Assembly: GCA_022457065.1 (NCBI GenBank)
Contig: JAJGBQ010000008.1
Location: 1-64,000, forward strand
Length of the DNA: 64,000 nucleotides
Origin: Curvularia sp. ZM96
Taxonomy: Eukaryota; Ascomycota; Dothideomycetes; Pleosporales; Pleosporaceae
Direction: 5' to 3'
This document shows positions 53,937 through 63,207 of this stretch, piece after piece. The position numbers and the translations under genes are program-made. The notes under the pieces were generated by a model. It saw only the letters and a list, made by a program, of their open reading frames with translations, did no database searches and was not told the DNA's origin. The stretch's first letter is position 1, and each line of letters starts with the position of its first letter.

Positions 53937-54206
53937 TTTAGCACTTCTAAAGTTTAACCGAACAAAAGCTGTATAACTAATCCACCTACAAAACTTTGGC
54001 CTGCGACCTGCTGCCGCCGTAGTATACCATCTCTAGGCCGCGCATAGAAGGGCCGAATAAATTAGTGCTTACGAGACATAACAAGGATGTTTAACAGACC
54101 GCCATTTTCTCAACAAAGTTTCGATAGAAGGCCTCAAACCAAGCCGGCACTTGGTGCGTCATCCGAGACAACCGCTCCAAAGTGGTTCATTTGAAATTCT
54201 GCGCAG

Positions 54207-55329
54207 ATGCGGCCCGTCAAACCAAGGTCTTTATTCAATTACTCGAAAAGAATTACGGCCATGCATCATTCCAACTGTGATTATGAAGAAACAGCAACAA
54301 CACTTCTTGATGAAGAAGTCCTATCGAGGCGTGCCACAAATCCCAAGAGAACATTCCGATGGGGTTGTTTTTGTCTTGTTTCACAAACTTGATTCTCTTG
54401 TCAGCTTTACTCTACCTGAAGAACAGTCCTCCCCAATCTCTTGCTGTGTCGAACATTTACTGTACAGTCTGCAATTCTTATCTGCCAGTCTTTCATCTAA
54501 TATATACACAGCACCAGCGTATAGCGCGATCCAGTATGAGACCCGTACGTTTTTCTCTGACTTTGGGAGAATGCCTTCAGAATATCAGGGTTGGCCGGAC
54601 GATCACCAAGATGCTCTATGGGAAGAACTACACTCGAGTAAGCCTTAAAATCTTCTATGCATTGGCGGTTCAATAACAAAGTACAGAGGGTCGAACGATC
54701 CAAATCAGCCCTAAAGAAAACAGTATGCTGTACAACCAGTCGATACACGTCCCCATCGTTGGGCTGGAAGATAAATATATGATTGGCCTAGATGTTTTTC
54801 ACCAATTACATTGTTTGGTACGAGGAGATCGGGACTTCTGGTCTACAGATTTTCTAAATAGACACAACAGGATACTATACGCAAATCGTTTTATCCAAGA
54901 AGATACAACATTACCCTTCTCCGGTCAGATGGGACGGTTAACTACGTCCCATGGCTTCATGTCGGTGCGTTTTTCAGCAATCATTAGCGACGCGATGATT
55001 TTGGAACTGACCAATGATCAGATCACTGCATTGAGTCGATCAGGCAGTCGTTGATGTGTAATGCAGATGTGACGCCTATGCACTACGAGTGGAGCGACGA
55101 AATCAAGTCTGTAGTACCAAAGATAACAGTAACCCACGTTTGTCGCAACTTTGATAAAGTTAAGCAGTGGGCCGCAAATCGATGGGTTGATTGGAAGTGG
55201 TCAGACAATCGGAAGGTTGTAGAGAACGGTGAAGTGAAAGATTATTCGAGTTGGAAGGTCATGACAAAGGAACATCCCCTCCCTAAAGACTGGGCTGAGA
55301 ATGACCGTTCCAATGAATTTGTTCAATAG
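54207..55329 (+). CDS. UstYa-like (DUF3328) oxidative cyclisation protein 3
   Basis: Exons 54359(or 54207)-54461, 54512-54637, 54687-54817, 54871-54964 and 55022-55329; introns of 49-57 nt keep one phase from 54359 to the stop. A membrane helix (LFLSCFTNLILLSALLYL) opens the first exon. The luminal part has an Ala/Tyr-rich family segment (PAYSAIQYETRTFF), HQLHC at the end of exon 3, and a second motif H-V-x-H-C across exons 4/5 followed by IESIRQSLMCNADV. A plausible cytosolic N-terminus (54207-54360, ETATTLLDEEVLSRR) lies in a frame one base off, at the G4/T5 runs 54361-54372. Either translation starts at 54359, or this is a real or technical frameshift. Confidence 0.85.
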
Positions 55330-55382
55330 TTGGTCATATTTAACGACTTTAATTACAATACATTATTTGCTACATCCTTTGC

Positions 55383-56189
55383 TTAATCATGATATAAAGG
55401 CTTCACCTCCATTGATTCCGGTCGATTCGTCTTCCATGTATAATCGCAAACTGGAAACTTTAGATGTAGAAGACTGTTGAAAAGGTAGGGGTTGACGTTC
55501 GGACGTGCCATCATGTTTGTACAATGCTCATTATGATGCCAGTCCGAAGTCCAGTTGTCCATTGGCCGATCGAACATAACAGAACGAAGATACTTCTTTA
55601 AAATAAATGAGCAATGTGCCATGTGTTGATACCACGGAACCCAAGCAGCCTCGATATTACCATTGCGGCACTCTTGGATAAATGACGCATTAGTTGCAGA
55701 GCTATCATTTGCTGTCCAGGAAAATTCCCAACCATTGTAGGAATTCCAGTCGTGGCCGAGTTCTTTATCGTAACATTGCGGTGGTACCCAAGCGAAGTTG
55801 TGCATCTCGAATTGACATCCTCGTTTACGCGCTTCCTCTGCCGTGGTTCCGCAGTGATTGAAAGTGAGATTTCCCAAGTTTTGCTGTTCAATATCCTTCA
55901 GATATAAATCCGCTCCGCTGATGTGAACAATGATCGTGATAATAGCGATTATAATGGCAGACGCCATTACTATAGATATCGTATGCCACTGCCGCAGAGA
56001 ACTCGGGTTTGAAGATTTTGCGCTATGGATCTCCGTAGCATTTTCCAGGTCTATAGAGGAAACCGGTTGGTAACGGTGAGAATTTTTCGAGGGCATGGCT
56101 GAGCAAGGAATAAGTCGTAAGAATCTAAGTGATAGTATCCGAGTGAAACCAAGTAAAATTGAAGATTTATCTGCCATATGCCTTCCCAT
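55383..56189 (-). CDS. UstYa-like protein 4 (divergent subtype)
   Basis: 268 residues, no intron. One membrane helix (ISIVMASAIIIAIITIIVHI, about 71-90). The luminal part starts CGTTAEEARKRGCQFEMHNF, then PPQCYDKELGHDW, and has HMAHC and HNEHC, again two HxxHC motifs. The CG...A...GC opening is shared with protein 5 (59866-60741), so these two form a subtype distinct from proteins 1-3. Convergent with UstYa-like gene 3 (53 bases apart) and divergent from the precursor gene (366 bases from the first possible Met). The Met at 56096 (MPSKNSHRYQPVSS) is an alternative start. Confidence 0.82.
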   Translation of the reverse strand: MGRHMADKSSILLGFTRILSLRFLRLIPCSAMPSKNSHRYQPVSSIDLENATEIHSAKSSNPSSLRQWHTISIVMASAIIIAIITIIVHISGADLYLKDIEQQNLGNLTFNHCGTTAEEARKRGCQFEMHNFAWVPPQCYDKELGHDWNSYNGWEFSWTANDSSATNASFIQECRNGNIEAAWVPWYQHMAHCSFILKKYLRSVMFDRPMDNWTSDWHHNEHCTNMMARPNVNPYLFNSLLHLKFPVCDYTWKTNRPESMEVKPLYHD

Positions 56190-56554
56190 GAAATTAACCA
56201 GAGGTGGGGCCTAGAGGCACTAGTTTTTGGGTTGATTTCCACATGCATCGATAGCCTCGAACCTCGGTCGCACGTCCAGATCGAGACAAATTAGATTTAT
56301 ATTACGCCCGTGATACGGAAGCTTACTCCGTGTGGGTCAGGGCTAGATTCATATCATGCAAGCGGTATGCAGTAAGTGATCTTCAACCAGTGGCCGGTAT
56401 AGCGCCGAAACTTTGCCATAGATGTAAGCCTTTAGTGAGCTGTCGAAATATTTAAGTGCCATTCACTATGCAGTGTGAACAAGACATCGATAAGCATTAT
56501 TCGACTTTTTTTCTTTACCTCATAAACATCCAAATTGAAATAGACATACCTAAC

Positions 56555-57196
56555 ATGCAGTTGTACAAGCTTCAGCCAACTGTACTCCTTCTTGCGGCTC
56601 TTGGGGCTAATGCCGTTCCCGTTCGTATGTGTCAAAGTTCTCCAAATCGAGTTGTTGGGGCTGATTAAAATGATATAGCCAACGAAGATGTAAAGAATAC
56701 TGTATCTACCGCGGCTGATCCTGATCCCAACTTTGCCTACTACAACTTCAAGCGAGAGGAGGTAAAGAAGTCAGCTGACGACACTGCGGACCCCGACCCC
56801 AACTTTGCCTACTACAACTTCAAGCGAGAGGAGGTAAAGAAGTCAGCTGACGACACTGCGGACCCCGACCCCAACTTTGCCTACTACAACTTCAAGCGAG
56901 AGGAGGTAAAGAAGTCAGCTGACGACACTGCGGACCCCGACCCCAACTTTGCCTACTACAACTTCAAGCGAGAGGAGGTAAAGAAGTCAGCTGACGACAC
57001 TGCGGACCCCGACCCCAACTTTGCCTACTACAACTTCAAGCGAGAGGAGGTAAAGAAGTCAGCTGACGACACTGCGGACCCCGACCCCAACTTTGCCTAC
57101 TACAACTTCAAGCGAGAGGAGGTAAAGAAGTCAGCTGACGACACTGCGGACCCCGACCCCAACTTTGCCTACTACAACTTCAAGAAGCGTGACTAG
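56555..57196 (+). CDS. Repeat-containing RiPP precursor (dikaritin-like)
   Basis: Two exons, 56555-56624 and 56679-57196, with a 54-nt intron (GTATGT...atatag) that keeps the phase; 195 residues. A signal peptide opens the protein (MQLYKLQPTVLLLAALGANA). Exon 2 encodes seven copies of a 24-residue unit, each ending with the core NFAYYNF followed by KR (KKR in the last). Six full 72-bp steps separate cores at 56729, 56801, 56873, 56945, 57017, 57089 and 57161. The acidic spacer is EEVKKSADDTADPDP. This is the layout of kexin-processed precursors such as UstA, PhomA, AprA and GigA, and the aromatic core resembles the Tyr-rich asperipin core. The product's structure and activity are unknown; an adhesive or pheromone-like repeat protein is less likely given the five UstYa neighbours. 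Confidence 0.9.
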
Positions 57197-57479
57197 ACGG
57201 GCTGATACACTGCTCTAATGGTAGATTCTCATATCGGGCCATTGGAAAGCCTCCCTGATGTAGTCAATTCAAACTATGGATTTGGTAGTTAGAATATGAA
57301 ACACTTGAAGGTTACATAACTGTCAAGGCTTGTTCTAGCTTCATATGAAATACGTATACATTATGTCAGGGGTCTATGATATAATTCAATCTGAAAGATC
57401 TTACTTGGTGGTGTCATATGTGCAGCCTGTGACGTATCTAACAGATATTCAGATCTGATATTGGCCTACGGAGTACATA

Positions 57480-57757
57480 CACTCTCTTGCACTTGCAGCT
57501 TCCGGTTTCTGTAAGCAGGTAACCTTTGATCCCGCGCTAAGTCACTCTCGCTTAGTGGTGACCTTACCCAAATTGTACTAGTTTCTATCAGCAATGCCAT
57601 GGGTCGATCTTTTTTCAGACGCTCAGATCAATCAATGTGTCATATCTATAGAGCCTAAAAATTTTCCGGGTAAGCGCATGCTAGGCGGGTCCATGTTCCG
57701 CGTGGGATGACAAGTAAGCCGCGTGTGCAAAGTGGAAGCTGCAAATGCATGACAGTG
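57480..57757 (+). mobile_element. MITE family 1, copy D
   Basis: 278 bp, flanked by TA (57478-57479, 57758-57759). Ends CACTCTCTTGCACTTGCAGC and GCATGACAGTG. Located about 280 bases after the precursor gene. The target duplication of the next LINE copy overlaps its last three bases. Confidence 0.92.
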
Positions 57758-57768
57758 TACAAGCGTCT

Positions 57769-59101
57769 AGCGACAGTCGCGCCGACAGTAGACTACGCGT
57801 CGAACGTGTGGATGCATGCCTGCAAAGACAAGCTAGTAAGACCCATCAACAGGGTGCAAAGAATAGGCGCACAAGCGATCGTAGGGACGTTTCTCACGGT
57901 AGCGACGTGGGTAGCAGAGGCAGAGGCGCACATCCCAAGTGCACAAGAGCGGTTCTGGAAGCGGGCCGTCAAGCTGTGGACCGACATCCACGCGCTGCCT
58001 GAGACGAACCCACTGCGAAGAAACACGTCGCGGATGCGAAAGTTCAGAAGACAGTACCGCTCGCCGCTGTTCCAGGTGGCAGAAGCGCTCAAGGACATAG
58101 AAATGGAGCAGATGGAGACGATCCGGCCATGCGTCCTGGCACCATGGGAGAAGAGAGTGCAGACCGTAGTCGAGAACGCGGCACAGAAACTCGAGGGGAA
58201 CTGGGCGGTACGCATCGCCGTAAGCAGCTCAGCGCGGAACGGAGTAGTTGGAATGGGAGGTGCGATCAACATACAGAACAACGAAAAACAATCTTTCTCC
58301 GTCACATTAGGCAAGAGAGAGGAACAGAACCCTTATGCGGCAGAGCTGGCAGCAATGGCCAAGGCGCTGAGCAGACTGCCGAAGCTGAGGTATCGCAGCA
58401 TCGCACTCATAACAAGAAACAAGGCTGCTGTGCTCACACTTAGGCAACCGCGGCAGCAGTCTGGGCAAAGCTACATTAGCGAGTTCTACAAGACTGTGCA
58501 GACACTAAGAAGAGATGGCAACACAGTGACAGTACTATGGCTACCTGCAAGCGGAGAGTGCGAGCTCGCAAGCCTCGCCAAGCAAGAGGCGAAGATGGCA
58601 ACTAGACTGACTGCTAGGGTACAGACACAGCTTCCTAGAATGCGATCAACGACGCACAATATTGCACGTAAGCAAGGCATAGCCAAGAAGGTGCCAGCAG
58701 ACGTGGGAGCATACTCTAAACGAATCGACACGGCACTGCCAGGAAAGCATACGCGGCAACTCTACGACGGGCTTTCGCGGAAAGAGAGCAGCGTGCTTGC
58801 CCAGCTTAGAACAGGCATGGCGCAGCTGAACACGTATCGACACCGAATCAAAGCATCAACGACAGATCAATGCGAATGCGGACAGGCAGCAGAGACGGTA
58901 GAGCACTTTCTATTCCGTTGCCGAAAATGGATGACACAGCGGATAGAAATGCTGCAGTGCACGCAGATAAATAGAGGAAACATATCGTTCTACCTAGGCG
59001 GCAAAGCGGCGACAGACGACGCGAAATGGGCGCCAGATATGAACGCAGTGCGAGCGACGATACGATTCGCAATAGCAACACGGAGACTCGATGCAAACTA
59101 A
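57769..59101 (+). pseudogene. LINE ORF2 C-terminal fragment
   Basis: Encodes the end of ORF2: from just after the reverse transcriptase (ATVAPTVDYASNVWMHACKD) through RNase H (GMGGAINIQNNEKQ) to the terminal Cys/His cluster CECGQAAETVEHFLFRC. It is nearly identical to 20286-21610 of the longer copy, so the two insertions are recent relatives. The 57707 start of the open frame is in flanking MITE sequence. Endonuclease and reverse transcriptase are missing. Confidence 0.93.
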
Positions 59102-59478
59102 TATCTAACTAACCACTAGGTAAACCTTAGCTACTAACGTAAACTTATTAGCAGCCTTGTGCAACAGAAGTAGACACCGCTTCAGCCGCCGAAGATAGGA
59201 CGCTGAACACTTAGAGAATCTCTTGGAGATGCCGACTCTAAGCCAGTCTACCACCAGCAACACTAACCCACGAGCATCTGACGAGGAATAGCAGTAAATA
59301 GAGAAGAAGCATGCCAAGGTGTTAAGTAAGGGCTTCGACTTAGATGATAAGCTATATAAAGAAGCAGGCCAAAGAAGACATATGGGCTAAGGAGACCAAG
59401 ACTAAGTAGAGAAAGTGTAGTTAGACTAGCGTTAGTAGCCCTTTCGGCTCGGCCGCCGGGCGTAAATAAATTGTGTGT
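57769..59478 (+). mobile_element. 5'-truncated LINE copy
   Basis: 1710 bp, the 3' quarter of the LINE at 19905-27025 in the opposite orientation, ending in a (GT)n tail. Flanked by a 14-bp duplication GTGTACAAGCGTCT (57755-57768, 59479-59492). Confidence 0.95.
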
Positions 59479-59492
59479 GTGTACAAGCGTCT

Positions 59493-59615
59493 GTGTTGCA
59501 GTCGTCATGTCCGTATTACAGCCGAAAATGTCCGTGTTGCAGTCAACATGTCCGTATTACCGCCATTAAGGGCCGTATTACAGCCGTTAATGGCCGTGCT
59601 GCAGACGTCATGTCC
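59493..59615 (+). repeat. Short degenerate minisatellite
   Basis: Four to five loose units of about 25 bases built from 'catgtccgtattacagccg' and 'aatgtccgtgttgcagtca'. Located between the truncated LINE and UstYa-like gene 5. Confidence 0.75.
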
Positions 59616-59865
59616 GTATCAATGCTGTATGTTTAGGAATCTAGCTACAAACCTTTTCCATCTCTAAATTGATCCAGAGAGTGGGTCTTTTCTATCGCTC
59701 AACAGTATCATTTTTATTCTTCTAAGATTTTTCACTGGAGTGTCACATATCCGCATCTCATCACTTTAGATGTTTGTCTCCTAGCATCAGCGTTCAAAGT
59801 ACACATGTATGCTACCAGTAAGTCAGAAAAAAGCACCTAGGTCTGTGTTAACAAGGGAATAGAAG

Positions 59866-60741
59866 ATGTTTGTAAAACGAATCTGGCGGGACAAACAACC
59901 ATACGAGCAATTATCCTCGGCACAAGAATGTCCAGAGTGTGATGTGTTTCAAGAATCTACGTCTGACTCCACATCCGAATTGTACGATCAACCCAAGAGT
60001 GATGCGCGAGATTGGCTTGGTAACGAGAAACCGTGGCGTTGGAAGCGAGTACTCCACATAGGATATATGACTGCCTTTGCCATCCTCGCGTCATGGGGCG
60101 CAATCGATGTTTCCCTCCGTGGTTTCCATCTTGCCTTCCCGCCAAAGGTCCATGATCGAGATTTTCTCACAAACTATTGTGTCAGAACATGTGGTGGAAC
60201 GCAAGCGGAAGCTCTTTCAAGGGGCTGTCTTTATGATCATATCGAGAATCGTTTTACTCGACCGGATTGCGTAAATCCACTATTAAATGACGAATTTTCA
60301 CAGCTTGGGCCCGGGAAGAACGGATCGTGGATTTATCAGGTCGATGTGGAAGGCAATGGGACTCTTACATCTATGGAGGCTACAGAAATGCTCGAAAACA
60401 TTCGACCAGGGTTAAGAGTGTGGCAAACTGGAAGACAACACACGCTTCACTGCCTCTTTGTGTGGCGGCGGAATGCATTAAGTCATTTTGATGGCACGAT
60501 TATCACAATGGATCGAAAGGAACTTTTTGAGCATGATGCACATTGCGCTCGGATGATCACGAACAGGTTAGCTGGAGATGACTTAGAGAAGTATGTCACG
60601 GTCACAACGTATGGGCCTCTAGACCAGGAGGCGAAGGACAGGGCAGAAAAATTCTTCGCGGAACAGGCTGAACGTCTACGCACAGGCAATGGGGTTGTAG
60701 CTCCAATCTTTAATGGAGACGATCTTCGCAGACTGATGTGA
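59866..60741 (+). CDS. UstYa-like protein 5 (divergent subtype)
   Basis: 291 residues, one exon. One membrane helix (LHIGYMTAFAILASWGAI, about 65-82) separates an acidic N-terminus from a luminal domain with CGGTQAEALSRGCLYDH, then FTRPDCVNPLLNDEF, HTLHCLFVWRRNAL near 191 and HDAHCARMI near 224. The opening CGG..AEA..RGC matches UstYa-like protein 4, and the HxxHC pair matches the whole family. It is separated from the other cluster genes by the LINE insertion (about 2.6 kb), so the original cluster was probably more compact. Likely an oxidative tailoring enzyme of the same pathway. Confidence 0.85.
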   Translation: MFVKRIWRDKQPYEQLSSAQECPECDVFQESTSDSTSELYDQPKSDARDWLGNEKPWRWKRVLHIGYMTAFAILASWGAIDVSLRGFHLAFPPKVHDRDFLTNYCVRTCGGTQAEALSRGCLYDHIENRFTRPDCVNPLLNDEFSQLGPGKNGSWIYQVDVEGNGTLTSMEATEMLENIRPGLRVWQTGRQHTLHCLFVWRRNALSHFDGTIITMDRKELFEHDAHCARMITNRLAGDDLEKYVTVTTYGPLDQEAKDRAEKFFAEQAERLRTGNGVVAPIFNGDDLRRLM

Positions 60742-61023
60742 TAGTAGTTGCCATCAAAGAGGTGGGTAAGTAACAACGACATAGGCTCGAGCTGTAATCA
60801 CCAAGAATGCCCACTATATACATCGTGTACTAACTACTACTAGAGGTGGTCGTAGCTTGCAAAAGTTTGCTCGACACAATACTACCAAACACGTCGCAAC
60901 AATAGAATCTACTTATATGGTCAACGTGTTCGGGCCCAATAGCTGCTGTAGCAGAATACCAATAAAATTTCCCGTACTTCGCATTGGGCGTATCACCTCA
61001 ACGATGATAGTGTATTTTTGTCG
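60742..61023. other. No gene seen
   Basis: Downstream of UstYa-like gene 5; no coding or repeat signal recognised up to the copia fragment. Confidence 0.5.
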
Positions 61024-61566
61024 TCATTGAAGAAGCAGATTGCATGTATGCTGTAAGAAACTCGTTGCACCAGTCTTCAATGTTTGATCGTCGAGCATGT
61101 AGGATCTTTGCTGCTTCTTAGTCTTTCTGTACTCGATGCTCCATGTCAGACGTAGTGGGAGAGAAGAGATCTTGGAGCGTTTTGACTTGGTCGTGGACTG
61201 TTGCCTTGTCTTTGATATGATACAGTAGTTCCTTAATCTCCTTGTAGTAGCTACTGCGATCTTGGTTGTACTGCAGTAAGTCTTGTTGAGATGGTAAAGT
61301 TGCAGGTGATCCGTCGGCATCGACCGTAGGCGCTGGCCTAGTAGGCTGAACGGGCTTTTGTAGAGGATTGGGTGGTTGGTTAGGGTTAATGTATTCCCAA
61401 ACGTCTCCTGCTTCGGCAATACGTCTAACGATAGAGATCCAAAGCTCCCAGTTGCTTTGTCCTTGGAGAATGATATCTGAACGGACAGTGTGCTGCGACA
61501 TGATGGTATTGGTAGGTAGGTAGTTAATTGATCGGAGAAATGTGCGGATTAGGCCGGGCTCATAAC
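61024..61566 (-). pseudogene. Copia gag fragment (second copy)
   Basis: Minus strand from MSQHTVRSDIILQGQSNWEL at 61501 through PSQQDLLQYNQDRSSYYKEI to a stop at 61118. A frame change then continues to 61024. More of gag is kept than at 31844-32179. The LTR at 61567-61684 lies directly upstream, so this is the 5' end of an element of the same family. Confidence 0.82.
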
Positions 61567-61684
61567 TGTAAGCAGTTGAGTTAATGTGAAGTCTATTGTG
61601 TGTAGTATATAATGCTGAGAGCAAATACAGCGTTATTAGTCAGTGGGCAACCACGTGACTATACATGGTACTTCTAGGCTTACA
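61567..61684 (-). mobile_element. 5' LTR (family B) of the copia fragment
   Basis: 118 bp. On the minus strand TGTAAGC to GCTTACA, homologous to 31650-31778 and 36025-36137. Confidence 0.8.
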
Positions 61685-61874
61685 ACACATAAATTCCTAA
61701 CAAGCGGCATAGGGAAGATCACTCCACTTATATAAGCTATTACTGTGAAGTAAGCGCCTAACTAAGTATTCTGACTCTAGCACTAGGTAACTCAACCACA
61801 AAACGTAACCGTTACCCCCTAAGCCTAGGTATCTTCTACCACGACTATTCAGGAACATAAGTAGTCTCTTGATC

Positions 61875-62099
61875 TTAACATCGACCAGCCCACGCGCAGG
61901 AATAGGTAGGCGCCCCTTGGCAGCAGTAGGCAGCACCATTTTTGCAATTGCATTGTTCAGAGCCAGGGCATCCTATGCTGCATGTTTGGCGTCTCTCCAA
62001 CAACTCTCGAGCTTCGATTCCAGTAAGACGCTGTGCAGGCTGCGGGGTAGCTACAACAATAGTAGCCATAAGAAGTGATAGGATAAGAGGTTTCATTGC
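61875..62099 (-). CDS. Small secreted cysteine-rich protein 3
   Basis: 74 residues from the Met at 62099, chosen because the signal peptide starts there (MKPLILSLLMATIVVATPQP); the frame is open 17 codons further up. A propeptide ending LLERR gives a dibasic kexin site, and the mature part QTCSIGCPGSEQCNCKNGAA... has eight Cys including one CC. This is a pre-pro layout common to secreted fungal peptides and effectors. No splice site is required. The function is unknown. Confidence 0.78.
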   Translation of the reverse strand, partial: AMKPLILSLLMATIVVATPQPAQRLTGIEARELLERRQTCSIGCPGSEQCNCKNGAAYCCQGAPTYSCAWAGRC

Positions 62100-63042
62100 A
62101 AATAATTTTTTGGTCAATGGTCGAGTCGTGTTCGTTGTGGTGACGTTCAAAGGAAGATTAACTGTGTTAAGAATGATGAATGATGGTCGTACTGAGAGAA
62201 GAAGTTGTAGACTTTATACCCGGGAGCTGGTATCCCTAGGACATTCGCACAACAGATGCCTAGTTCAAAGTATAATCTTTTCTTAGAATAGGGAACAGCT
62301 AAATTAATCATCAGATTTTTTTTTGTCAATATCCCGTGTGTAGGGGCTTCCACGGCGATATTAGAAACGTTATCGCACGTTTCCGAATAAACTTTCCAAT
62401 TGACTTTAGCCAATGTACCTAGAAGGCCCTTTCTAAGCGATGTGAAAGGGCTAGTAAGGCGGGGTAGAAAGGTATGCGGACATAGAGATTTTGTGAGGCA
62501 AAAACATAGAAACACTAGCAGTAAAGACAAGATAGGATGCTCAAAGACAACATGAGACAGATGCGAAATAGAAAAATCGCGCAATTAGGTTATATCAAAG
62601 CTCAGTGGTAAGTTCAAAGAGCAAGAATATCTGCTGCAAAGAACTGAGCGCCTTTCAGTGAGTTCCTTAGTAGTACTTCGGTATGACACACAAGATTTCG
62701 GTGACTTTAGCTCACCTAAACTCTATTCAAAACTTACGTAGCCACTGTGTACACGTGGCTACGTACTTATCATCTGTGGGTTAGATATTATCCTTACCTG
62801 TTACAAACCTTCTACACTGTAGATTACGAATATCGGCCCGATATTATATTGTGACTCAGGGGTATCAACGTAAGCTTCACGTGAGCGTTCTAATACTGTG
62901 ACTACATTCATTTTATAAGAGACGAATAATGCTGGACATCATGTAACTATATATAATATGTAGTTATCCCTTTTGAATCTAATGTAACTCTATCGAAAAC
63001 CAATATCTCCCCCGCAAGAACATTTTCTCAGTCAATATTAAA
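62100..63042. other. No confident gene
   Basis: Contains a minus-strand open frame of 145 codons (62147-62584) with a hydrophobic N-terminus but no family features, overlapping the probable promoter of small secreted gene 3. TATA-like 'ctatatataatatg' near 62947 lies about 95 bases before the next gene. Confidence 0.5.
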
Positions 63043-63207
63043 ATGCAATTCCCTCAATTCTCAATTCTTACTATCTGCCTCTTCGCAGTAGCAACCATCG
63101 CCAGTCCCGCTGCTGAACCTATGCCGCAAGAGAAACCAGCTTGCTGCGCAGCTGCAGACCCAGCTAAAGCCTGCAATTTTGCTCGCTATGGAAACATTTG
63201 CGGTTAG
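63043..63207 (+). CDS. Small secreted protein 4
   Basis: 54 residues. A signal peptide (MQFPQFSILTICLFAVATIA) is followed by about 34 mature residues with four Cys (ACC, AC, IC) and a stop after NICG. A TATA-like tract lies about 95 bases upstream. Very short, so coding is inferred from the clean signal peptide, the Ala-X-Ala-like cleavage region and the even Cys number. A downstream exon cannot be excluded. Confidence 0.6.
   Translation: MQFPQFSILTICLFAVATIASPAAEPMPQEKPACCAAADPAKACNFARYGNICG

Noticed and set aside
53656..53976. Short open frames in both strands
   Set aside because: They lie inside or across the end of the non-coding MITE at 53496-53936.
54151..54648. A single 165-codon gene, or a double frameshift pseudogene
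   Set aside because: A 50-nt intron (54462-54511) joins the membrane-helix frame to the luminal frame with canonical sites, so only the extreme N-terminus stays out of frame.
56700..57190. CRISPR array or plain satellite
   Set aside because: The 72-bp period keeps one open frame, has no variable spacers, follows a spliced signal-peptide exon and carries KR sites at every unit: it is coding.
62147..62584. 145-codon minus-strand gene with hydrophobic N-terminus
   Set aside because: No family features, and its 3' end overlaps the region just upstream of small secreted gene 3; it may be chance.
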